Source: Seminavis robusta (lineage: Eukaryota; Bacillariophyta; Bacillariophyceae; Naviculales; Naviculaceae). Taken from it: a stretch of 64,000 bases of DNA. A program made the translations under genes and the position numbers. Below the pieces are notes generated by a model. It made no database searches, was not told where the DNA came from, and worked only from the letters and a program-made list of their open reading frames with translations. This document shows, piece by piece, positions 30,371-40,236 of this stretch; position 1 is the first letter of the stretch; the number at the start of each line of letters is the position of its first letter. The stretch covers positions 19,533 through 83,532 of the forward strand of contig CAICTM010000258.1 in assembly GCA_903772945.1 (NCBI GenBank), given 5' to 3'.

Positions 30371-32232
30371 TGATACCCCTCTGAAAGCTCATATAGTATC
30401 TACAAGCTCTCCAGCAGCTCGAGAGGAGAGCGAGTCAAATGACCACCGCATACCAAACCTTCCCGCATACCGGTACGGAAGCTACCAGGTAGCTTCCTGC
30501 CTTCTGTGGTGTCACAAGAAACAAAAATGAGGATGACGTCATTGTTGAAATGGCTTCACTGTAGCCAGGCAGCCACGGCTAGTAGACTAGCCCAAGCTAG
30601 CCAGATAAAAGAGTCGAGTCTATCAGACTAAAGCGAAAACCTACCAAGCCTGGGGCAGCATTCCTTGGCGACAGGTGTTGGCCACTACACGAGTACTGGC
30701 ACTGGTCGAGGCAGATCTCAGGTCAGGAAAAGTGGCTTGGCCTCCAATAAGACCACCAACTCGACCGGTAGCTTAGCTGGCCTCTAGCTAGCATAATGCC
30801 GCTGTTTACTGGAAGCCGTAGGTATGCATACCGGTTATCATCCACTACTAGTAGCTAAGGAGGGTGGCCGACAAGGGCTGGCAAATTCGGCAGCGCCATG
30901 GCTACATACCGTAGTAAACTCACAACTCACAACTTCACATCCATCGCGAAGCTCCTAAGAATTCAAGAATTCTGACAATTCAGTCATTCAGTCAAGGCAT
31001 CTGAAATGGATCATTCATCTATTCGCGCCAATGTACCGGCACCGGTATTTAAGTATGTTTCCAGCCGTGATGTTATATCTGATGTTATACTGATTATCGC
31101 TGTTCGGGGTTCGGGTGTGAACAAGTACCATAAGTACCGTAAGTACCTGCAAGGTCAGGAAACCCCAATGATGTTTTGAAATTTTTCAAACAGTTTTAGT
31201 TTCTCATTTTTAGTTTTAGTTTCTCATTTTTAGTTTCTCAATTTGAGAAACTAACAGTTTTAGTTTCTCATTTGATAAAATAGTTTCTCATTTCTGGCAG
31301 AAATCACAACACATGTACTAGCAGTTTCATATATAGTTTCTCATTTCAAAAGATAGTTTCTCATTTCAACCAAATGAGAAACTAACTTTCTCATTTCAGA
31401 ACTTAGTTTCTCAAATGAGAAACTACTTCTCATTTGAGAAACTGTCAAAAAAGGATTGCAGTCTGGTTCCCGACCTTGCTGTACGGGTAAGTGAACCCAT
31501 GAATGGCTTGTTTGCTTGTTTGGCTGTTTTCGCCGTTTTGACGGTAAGTCCTCGAGGACGTCTTGAGAAAAGAGCTAATGGTATGAAAATGCGAGAAATA
31601 AATGAAAATACAGCGAAATTCACGGTTTTGGACCTTTTGAAGGCTTTGTCTCGGAACACGGCGTGAACAGCACGAAGCTTGAGGATTTATAGGAGAAGTT
31701 CCCATTAAGTGTATTTATACTGTATCACTTACCAGTACTCATCAATAAGTCTTGCAAGCACTACCACTCCTCCTTTAAACTAAGCCTTCGTCAAGAGTTT
31801 TGGTGCTGTGTGCTGTGTGCTGTGGATTACTCTTAATATATTATATATTAGGCGAAACGCTAGAGAGTGTCTGTATGATAACAATTACGAAAGTAACCGT
31901 ATGCTGCTATGCTGCTGGTTACACCAACCAACATCCACCAGCCACTCCCACAGATCGGGAAGAGTTAGTGAGTACCATTGCAGTAACCGGGTTGAAGTGG
32001 GAAAGTAAAATTCTCCGTTTCAATCAATCGTCGAAAGAAAGAGCCCAAGCAAGCCACAGACATGTACATTCAACTAGTACTACAGCAGCCAGGCTGTAAC
32101 TTCACAAGAACGAACACTACACCCAAACCAATCATCAGATCATCAGGTCAGGTGCAAAACCCAAAACCCCACAAAATCTCTCCAGTGGATCTCAAAAGTC
32201 GACACATTCACACTTCACACAAAATATTAATA
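30371..32232. other. Long spacer with repeat cluster
   Basis: About 1.9 kb between two genes. It contains the AGTTTCTCA repeat cluster (listed separately) and short open frames on both strands at 31415-31705 that lack recognisable motifs. CTAG/ACCGGT palindromes are dense at 30560-30860. Confidence 0.45.
31192..31442. repeat. AGTTTCTCA direct and inverted repeat cluster
   Basis: In about 250 bp the 9-mer AGTTTCTCA occurs eight times on the plus strand, usually extended to TAGTTTCTCATTT, and its reverse complement TGAGAAACT occurs four times. Facing copies can form hairpins, for example TTTCTCAATTTGAGAAA at about 31236-31252 and GTTTCTCAAATGAGAAAC near 31407-31424. The sequence between units is AT-rich and irregular. 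Confidence 0.85.
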
Positions 32233-34092
32233 ATGATAAAAATGACAATGACAACCATGGAGTCCGCTTTCTTTCAGCTTCAAACCATCCATTCCTCTGA
32301 TCTGGCGGAAGGACTCGTCTTCTTTGGACCCCTAGTGGGACTCCTGCTCGTGGCTCGCTTGATGGCAACGTACCGGAACCTTCCCTGCCGTAAAGATCCC
32401 ATTTTTGGATGGCCCATGAAAGACCCGTTTGGAGGACGTCTTCACAGGATCATCATGGCTCTAGCAGACAGAACCGGGTTGATTCCTATTGCTAGCTCTT
32501 CCTTTGCCTATTACGGAGAATACCGAACCAACATGTTTGCAGAGGGGCATCTTGCCAGCCCCACAGCCCAAGTCCAACCAGGTCCACAGGTAGAAGCTTC
32601 TGCTGACCTCTCTGCAGACGGCCTAGAACAGCACTTGCAAAAGTATGATGTACAGTGTGGCAATACGAGTCAGGACACTTGGCACAGAAGCCAAGCCAAT
32701 GTTGACAATTTCACGATTGGTAATGAGGCCAGTCTAGAAGAGCGTCTACAACTTATTGCCAAGGCCAAGTCGGCGGTTTGGATCATCACTTGGTGCTTTG
32801 AAGATTCCAATAGTGGCAATCTCTTGGCAGAAGCTCTCATCGCAAAAGCCCGAGCTGGCGTGGATGTGAGGGTCATTGTAGATGCCTGCAACCTGTACTA
32901 TCTGTTTCACAAGGAAAAGCTGACTGGCAAAAACCAAGAGACCAAGGTTCTGCACAAGCTGGTTCAGGGTGGCATCAAAGTCAGAATGCTAGACACATGG
33001 TTTGAAGAGAAGAAACCATCTTATGTCTGTGGGTCACATCGCAAGATGATGTTAGTGGATGACAGCTATCTCTTAACTGGAGGGCGCAACATTAGTGATG
33101 AATACTTGGCATCCGATACTTTCCATTTCAAAGACATGGATGTTACTCTCCAATCCAGCAGCTTTGGTACCAGCACCCGGTCCTTGTATGAGAGCCTCTG
33201 GGGCAAGTCCAGACATGTCAACCACCTCACCCAAGCCATACACTCTACTGCAACCAAAGCCAAATCCAAACAGCTGAGTGGGGATGATGGTGACGAAATC
33301 GAACCGACAGAAAGCGAATCAATAGACTTGGACTCATCCACAGAAACCTGTTCTGTCGTGGCTGTTTCCCTTGGTGGGCCCAGCCTCAACCTTGATCAAT
33401 CAACAACCACCAGCATTCAACAGAACTCACCTTTAGACTCGACAACCCCCATCTATGTTGATCGTGAGGTGGCTCTGTTCCAGCTTGACCACAAAGCAGG
33501 AAACCCCAAAGGCGAGGACATTATCTTCTCCACGCTCCTCTATTTGATTGAGACTGCTAAGGAGAAGATAGACTTGGTCCATGTATACTTTCAGCTACTC
33601 CCGGGTCTGGAAGAAGCCATTGCAGGTGCTAATGCTCGAGGAGTCAGGATTCGCCTGATTACCAACTCAGGGGAGACAACCGATTTGCGCTTCTTCAACA
33701 AACTCTTTGGTCAGGCAGTGAGACGTATGCTGGAACTGGGTGTTGAAGTCTACATACCAACATCCAAGAATTCTGCAGACAAACTCAATTACTGCATCCA
33801 CTACAAGATGGCTATGATTGATAGCAAGGTAGTAATGATGGGATCCTGGAACTGCATTGGGATTTCCGTGTTTCATGATGATGAATTTTCAGTGGTTATG
33901 TTTGACCAAGCAGACAAAGACCAACACAATAGAAGTTTGGGAGACACTGCGTACCAGCCCTTTGAAGATGCTTTGCAAGATGGCTTTGTTACTCGTATTG
34001 AATCTTTGTCAGAGGACGACTTTGGTGTTGCCTTGCACTATCAAGTATTGGCATCAAAGGCTGCTAAACGACAAATGGAGAGGGGATTCTAA
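32233..34092 (+). CDS. Phospholipase D superfamily, cardiolipin-synthase-like
   Basis: The frame is open from 32062, but the ATG at 32233 (or 32260) fits better because a hydrophobic N-terminal anchor follows (LVFFGPLVGLLLVARLMATY). From 32233 it is 619 residues. Both HKD motifs are intact: HRKMMLVDD at about residue 269 (with a following GGRNISDEYL) and HYKMAMID at about residue 523 (with GSWNCIGISVFHDDEF). The first half also has the typical IAKAKSAVWIITWCFEDSN start. Two HKD motifs in one chain form one active site that hydrolyses or transfers phosphatidyl groups, as in cardiolipin synthases and PLDs. A serine-rich linker of about 90 residues separates the halves. Membrane-attached; lipid remodelling is likely. 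No intron was needed. Confidence 0.85.
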   Translation: MIKMTMTTMESAFFQLQTIHSSDLAEGLVFFGPLVGLLLVARLMATYRNLPCRKDPIFGWPMKDPFGGRLHRIIMALADRTGLIPIASSSFAYYGEYRTNMFAEGHLASPTAQVQPGPQVEASADLSADGLEQHLQKYDVQCGNTSQDTWHRSQANVDNFTIGNEASLEERLQLIAKAKSAVWIITWCFEDSNSGNLLAEALIAKARAGVDVRVIVDACNLYYLFHKEKLTGKNQETKVLHKLVQGGIKVRMLDTWFEEKKPSYVCGSHRKMMLVDDSYLLTGGRNISDEYLASDTFHFKDMDVTLQSSSFGTSTRSLYESLWGKSRHVNHLTQAIHSTATKAKSKQLSGDDGDEIEPTESESIDLDSSTETCSVVAVSLGGPSLNLDQSTTTSIQQNSPLDSTTPIYVDREVALFQLDHKAGNPKGEDIIFSTLLYLIETAKEKIDLVHVYFQLLPGLEEAIAGANARGVRIRLITNSGETTDLRFFNKLFGQAVRRMLELGVEVYIPTSKNSADKLNYCIHYKMAMIDSKVVMMGSWNCIGISVFHDDEFSVVMFDQADKDQHNRSLGDTAYQPFEDALQDGFVTRIESLSEDDFGVALHYQVLASKAAKRQMERGF

Positions 34093-34346
34093 AAACCAGG
34101 AGCATTTTGCGGCTTGATTCAATGTAAAAAATATAGGTCGCTTTGAGGATGCAATGTGAATTCAATTCAATCCTATCTACTGTGCTCCCCCAGCTGCTAC
34201 CCATCTCGAGCACTCTATGTAGTTACAAGACTGTGGGCCGGTTTCAACTGTTTAAATGTTCCGTGGTGGCTTCTTGCATCGTCGTGCTTGGTCTGTACGA
34301 TTGTCATTCATTTTATGAACTAGGGGGCAGTGGGCAGTAGGAATCT

Positions 34347-35053
34347 CTATGGGGACCATGCTATTGCGGCTGGCCCGTTGTGGTGCCATCGTGTGGAGCC
34401 CGCCCCAGGAGCAACAAAGCGGTCGTCAATCCAGCCGTGGATTGTAGCAACAACCCCGATGGCGCATGCCAAAACTGCAGTGAGTCTCATGAGACTGCTT
34501 TGTGGGTCTAAACGCTGGTGAGTCAGGTCCTCTTGCTTTTGAGACGTACCAGTGGTACGATGCGGTGTTTTGCTGGCCTTCTTTTTGGTAGGTTTTGATT
34601 TGCCATTGGTATGAGCTGTGATCATGAGAGGCACCGGGGGTGGTGCCAGCGGATCTTCTTCGTCTTCTTGTTCGTGCAGTAATAGTAATAGTCGTACCTG
34701 TACTAGCTACTAGTACTGAGTTCATACATTTCCTTTTGATTTATCACTCCGTCTTTCCGGCTGTCGCCAAGTTTCTTCTTCCGTGAATCCGCCTCGCCCT
34801 TTGGAGCTGCACCCTGTGTTCTGATGAGATTTTCTTTGGCACTGGGACATGAATGCTGTTAGATTGCAGACGTTTGTTCTCTGCTGAAGTTTTTGTCTCG
34901 TGGGGCTGTACTGGCATCTGCTGGTGCCCAGTAGTATGAGCTGTGTTGCTTGTTTGCTCTGGCCTTGGTTGCTTTGGAAGAGGGATAGATCATGCACATC
35001 TGAGTATCGAAAGACATGCCAGGAAGACGAAAGGCATCGGTGGAATCTTCCAT
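34347..35053 (-). CDS. Possible small single-pass membrane protein gene, frame uncertain
   Basis: On the minus strand an ATG at 35053 opens a coherent polar frame (MEDSTDAFRLPGMSFDTQM) to a TAA at 34859-34861. Past this stop the same frame remains protein-like (KENLIRTQGAAPKGEADSRK, then DGVINQKEMYEL) to about 34735. A second frame then gives HEQEDEEDPLAPPPVPLM, a basic stretch and a membrane helix (LMRLTAVLACAIGVVATIHG) ending at 34347. This could be one gene with an unrecognised intron, or a broken gene. No homologue is recognised; the call rests on composition only. Confidence 0.3.
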
Positions 35054-36250
35054 GGCTTCCACTATTTTATTAATAGTACCTCCTTGAATGATGCTGTCGC
35101 CACCGTTTTGTCGATTTGATGCATGTCTGGTTCAGGCTGCCTCGATCGTTGATACCTGAGGATGATGATAGGCCGCGGATGCTGTGAGCGGATCGCCTAC
35201 CGGTAGGAGCTAGAGGCCAGAGGCAAACGACTGATTCTCTGTTCGGCTGTGCGTTGTTGCCCTGGTTCTCTGTTCTCTGGCGTCCACCGCCCCCCCCCCC
35301 ATAGTTCCCTCTAACCGCATAGTAAGCAATCACATAACAAGTTTCTTCCCAACAATGATGCGCAAAATCAGTGGCTTTCCCAGACAGGGAGATGGGAGTA
35401 CGAGATGTCGCAGGTTTGCGGTGCCTTTCCTGCTTTCGCAGACAACCAGCACGCGCAAGAAGCACCCAACCGTGTGCTCGTTTTCCACGTTCGGCCAACC
35501 GCGTCCCGAAAACACGCTTTGATCTCAGGCCACCAAAGTCTACTTTAAAAAAATATCCACGTCTTAATTAATTAATTAACTTACTGGATCATTTTCACAC
35601 TCTCGTGTCTCGTGGTAAGATTTCAATTAAAAAGGAAGGTCTCTGCGGTAATGCAAAGTTTAATTCTTTCGTGTCACATTGTCGACTGAAAGGAGCGATT
35701 CTACGGTAGCTCCGAGCTCCACTGGCATCATCTTTTTGTTTTTCGCTAAGGCATATCTATTCAGCAAACAGTACTCCATCATCATTGAATTTGTTGTTTC
35801 CGATTGCCACCAGACCATATCCAGCTAGATCCCTTATTGACCTTCTGGTGGATAGGTACCGGTAGGTGATTGGTGGCCTGAGCTACCAGTACTGGTGCTC
35901 GGCTGCTCAATAATTGGAGGTTTGATCATTGCCTGCAGCTCTCGTGTCCCGGCTGGCGCAATGAGCTACCGCCGTTCTCTCTGGGATGCCCATTGTGCAC
36001 ATGAACTCTTCCGCTAATCTTGCCTCCTCTTGCTCCCTCTCCACTTCCCCTCTCCTTTCTCCTTTTGCTCATCGCATTCCCCTTCCCCCCTAGCCCTGCT
36101 CCCGTCCTCCCTGCTCTACCAGTGCTCCCCGCTACCGGTACCATTCCCGCGGAGTCGAGTCTGTCCGCTTCAGACCTTGAAGTTGCCGTTTAAGTGATAC
36201 TGAGCGATACTACGTACAGTATATAGTATAGATCTAGCTATATCGAAGAG
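35054..36250. other. Spacer upstream of the ABCG-like gene
   Basis: About 1.2 kb. A poly-C run lies at about 35288-35299 (CCGCCCCCCCCCC), a TTAATTAATTAATTAA palindrome at 35564-35579, and a pyrimidine-rich stretch at 36030-36110. TATATAGTATAGATCTAGCTA just precedes the ATG at 36251. Open frames here are not supported. Confidence 0.45.
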
Positions 36251-39200
36251 ATGACAACTTCTTCCAAAGACTTGGCGTCCGAGTTCAACAACGTCGCTGG
36301 AACGATTTCAGAGATTCGTGATGACTACCGTCTACCCAGCCCGAATGGCTATGTCTGCGAGACCGGCCTAAAACAAACCAATTGTGATGAAATGCGCAGA
36401 CTCTTCAATGACACAGCAAGGCTTGGGTTCGGGGATATCATGGCAGGAGTTTGGTGTCCCCGCGAGAACAATACCCTCAGAAACTGCCCTGTTGGTAGCT
36501 ACTGTCCAAATTCAAAGACTAGGCTAACATGTCCCAAGGGCTTCTTTTGCCCCCACAAGGTAAGTACAAGTACAGTCGTACCAGGTACTGTACAAGTGCT
36601 TGCCCTGTCGAAGTACATGTAAGACCATACCTAATTCCTGCCTTGCCTTCCAGACTGCAGTTCCTGAGATTTCATGCCCGGCATGTGATGAAGGAGCCGA
36701 GAGCCTTGCAAGGAACAAAACACTCAACGTGGTTTTGCCCATCTTGTACACCTCCATGCTACTTTGGTGCCTGGGGGTCCTTGTCAAACGGCGCCGGGCA
36801 CTCAAGGAGGAAACCTGAAAACGACAGAGCTTGCAATATCCAAATTCGTTCCAAAGAGAGCAGGCCATTCAGAAACGACAAAAGCAAATGGAACACACAA
36901 GACCCTTCTTTAACGATCTGGCCAACAACATGAAATCAAAAAAAAACTAGGAGAACAGCACCATTGGGACAATATTCGACAGATCCCTGAAGATGACATT
37001 TACTTCCAACGAACTGCCATGGCAGAATTGTTCGACCTGATCGACAGGGACAGCGACTCTTATTTATCCTTTGAAGAGCTTGCTGCCGTCTTTGATCTCG
37101 ACAATGTTCAGATCAAACACTTTATGAACCGATTGGGTGTTCGCGCCATCATGGAACACGACGCCGCGGGCCTCACTCGTGAGGTCTTTGTTTGTCATGC
37201 CGTTGCTGCTTTGGAAGAATGCATACCCCTCGTCGTGGATAAGGAAGGTGCCAGCGTTCTTTTCCTGGCTTTGGTGGAGTACGAAACTCGCAGCAACACC
37301 AACGGGCTGTCGCTGCGGGAACACAATCATGATGATGCCATTCGGGATCCATTGTCCACGTTCGTACACTCTGGCGTGTTTTCCTTCCTCAGTGAATCTC
37401 AAATCTACGAACCGACCACGAGATTCAGAAAGGACAATAGGACGGCTCTCCGTGTTTTCTCCTTGGGGGGCAATTTCAAACGTCCTCGCGAGCTCTATGC
37501 CATTAGTCGCCAAGAATTCTGCCAAAACTATGGGAAATTTCTCCGAGAGATGGTCTCTAATGATGACAATCCACAACACGATAAAGACAAGGATACTACA
37601 ACAACTGACATTACGTTGGAGGGTATTTCTGTCTCTGTTCCAATTGGAATCGGCGCGGAAGAAACGACTGTCTTGGAGGATGTCTCGTGCAGGTTCCGAC
37701 CGGGGACAATGACCATGATTGTGGGTGGCGAAGGTACGAACGAGGATATCGACTTGACGCTCGTGCCATGGGATTGAACATTGATTGCGGTTGTCCTCAC
37801 GTCACATGGCTCGGACTGTTCGTTCTTGGCGATGCACGTTAGGCAAAGCAAGGTCCACGGTCCTCGATTGCATCGGTGGGAGATACGCTCCTGATCAAAT
37901 CACAGGTGATATTTGGGTGAACGGTTCTGACGTTGGACCTCTGACCTCAAAAGTATAGTTGGTTTTGTGCCTCTGGTTGGCAAAGATGGAGTTTATCCCG
38001 AATTGACTTTGAAGGAAAACTTGATCTACTCAGGTCTTCTGCGTCTCGGTGGACAAATGAAGGCCTTGGACATCATCGACCTTGCAGAATCTGTTCTGGC
38101 CAAGCTGGGTCTCCTCCGAGTTTCAGAGATCCTGGTCGAGGAGCTCTTGCTGGACGACAAGCCCACCACCGTCCACCGTACAATCGTGAACATTGCCATG
38201 ACACTAATGGCGAAACCACAAGTCATCTTATTGAATCTGGAAGAAACAGACGCGGCTCTGCCAATTTGTGCGGCGTTGAAGGCTGTGTTGGATTCTGAAA
38301 ATGTGACAGCCTGTGTTGCTTTGACAGAAGCAACGATAGATCAAGTCTGGCATTGCTGTCACTCAATAATGCTTCTCACGGGTCGAGGAAGAGTCTGCTT
38401 TTCTGGGCCGTCGCATTTTGCCACCAAGTATATCAAGCAAGTTGGGTATTCCGGGGCCTCTTTCAAGACCAGCATGGCGAAAGCACTCCAAGACATTAGC
38501 AATGGAAAGATTGTGCCACAGAGCAAGACACAACAAAGAGGCAACGACGAAGCAGCGCTTCGTTTGGTCAGTATGCGGCACCTTCGCGAGTCCGGCGCAG
38601 CAGACATACCTTCCTATCTCCAGGAAGAAGCTGCCAAACAGTGGTCGGTGTACCAAGCGCAGCGACTGTCCAAGAAAACCAAGCGCCTTTACTACCTCAA
38701 ACCTGAACCATCAAAGTATGGCCGCCATCAATCCATCAAAAGTACGCCGTTCACGTTGCAGCTTTGCTGTCAGCTTGAACGGGCGCTCCTCGTCTTGTGG
38801 CGCAACGTTTTCAACATGGTAAGACCAATGTGAATGACAGGTGTCGAGTTGATTGGGAAGCAACATCATTGCAAAGCTAACCTGGAACCGAAAGATTACC
38901 GAGCTTGTCCTGTTATGCGGAGTTCTTTTCGTCGTGGCACTTATCTCTGGTGTCACTACGCTTTCGGTAGACAGCGACCCGTCGGGGATCCGACTCCAGT
39001 ATCTAGTCACCGAGGACCCGTCTTTTATCTTGCGGGAAGACAACGATAATTTCTTTGAACAAGTAAGCTGGGAGAAACTATCTCGACGCTCTGGCTTCTG
39101 TGATGCTGTCTTCATCGACAAGGTGCTTCGTTCTCACTCTGTGCCAACTCTCCCGTAGCTCTTCAGCTATGCTCTTCTTCCAAACAACGAGATGACAAAG

Positions 39201-40164
39201 TACGTGCTCTTCTTTTTGCATGCTTCGATCACATCCAGACGACCCGACTCAACTCGCCTCGCGATTACCCATTGTTGTTTGAACCAAAAGCTACGCTCAG
39301 AACTTGTGTTTGATCGTATCTCCAATCGCGACCCTTTTCGCGGCAAATGCACTGTTGAAGCGACGGCATTCGGTGGTATGGGAGGCACAGCACGGTCTTA
39401 GTACGACAGCTTTCCTCTTGGCGTTCAGTATCGTTGACACGCTTCAGCAAACACTCCAGTCTCTCATACTGGCTCTCCTTCCCTGGTGGCTACGGGCATC
39501 GACCACTCGACTCTCCAACTACTTTGTGGCATTTCTGCTGCTGTCGTGGTTGAACAATTCGTGGTGTCTCCTTTTTGGATCGATGTTGTCACCAATCTAC
39601 TTTCAAATCATTCTTCCAGAGTTCTTGGAGTTTGGAGGGTTGATCTTTGGTGGGCTAACGAGCCCGTTCTTGTTCTCGGATATCTACCAGAATTCAGGGA
39701 TTGCGCTGCTGTGCGGTTTCTTGTCTCCGACGAGGTTTTTCGTGGAAGCCATGGCGGTGTCGGAGCACCAGTGCATGCCAATACAGAGTGGCTTCACAGT
39801 CGATCGCGGCGCAGCCCCAAACTTTCCCCTGGAGAAGTCATCGTTTGCAATCGTTGGCTTGGCGGGGAACGATTTGTCTGTTACAGATCCAAACCGAAGG
39901 TGCCACACCGGATGGTACTGGTATGTGGCACCAGATCTTGTGGTTGGTCTTGCAATCCGCAGCCTCGCCTTTGTTGCATTTCATTTGTATGCGACAAGAT
40001 TCATGGCAACAATGCGTTGGCGCCTTGGTGACTTTGTGGACACCCGGAAGCTTCTAGAATCGGTCTGCAAGGCATCCATCGGACCCTTCATGATCTCTGC
40101 GTTGCCGCTCACAGCCATTGCGTCGTTTCTCCTCCTGCGTCACAGCGACCAAGAGGAAACTTGA
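36251..40164 (+). pseudogene. ABCG-like transporter with degenerate ATPase domain, EF-hand and frame lesions
   Basis: Exon 1 (36251-36559) encodes a cysteine-rich segment (NCPVGSYCPNSKTRLTCPKG, then FFCPHK) like the N-terminal region of plant ABCG24/28-type transporters; exon 2 starts at 36654 and holds a membrane helix (LNVVLPILYTSMLLWCLGVL). An EF-hand loop (DRDSDSYLSFEE) is at about 37043. The nucleotide-binding domain is degenerate: across an intron the Walker A reads GGEGKARST (usual GK is AR), the signature reads TTVHRTIVNIAM instead of SGGQ, and Walker B reads VILLNLEE instead of LFLDEP. The ABC2-type membrane part ends with WYWYVAPDLVVGLAIRSLAF. Frame lesions: an in-frame TGA at 36816, a missing base in the A-run at about 36938 and one near 37955. 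The membrane part (39291-40164) is open. Either a pseudogene or an ATPase-dead protein with consensus errors. Confidence 0.65.
37043..37078 (+). other. EF-hand calcium-binding loop within the ABCG-like gene
   Basis: Encodes D-R-D-S-D-S-Y-L-S-F-E-E, with acidic or oxygen-bearing residues at loop positions 1, 3, 5, 9 and 12, preceded by helix AELFDLI and followed by LAAVFDL. This is a canonical single EF-hand between the N-terminal membrane helix and the nucleotide-binding domain. Confidence 0.7.
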
Positions 40165-40236
40165 TCTCTAGGCTGTAGGGCTACAATAAAATGAATCTTC
40201 TTTCTACTTGGCATGCACCACAGCGCACATTGTCAT

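Noticed and set aside
31192-31442. CRISPR-like array from the repeated AGTTTCTCA units
   Set aside because: Repeats are only 9-13 bp, occur in both orientations and have irregular spacing; the context is eukaryotic.
31415-31705. Overlapping small open frames on both strands next to the repeat cluster
   Set aside because: No motif, no splice evidence, and both strands are open to a similar extent, which suggests chance.
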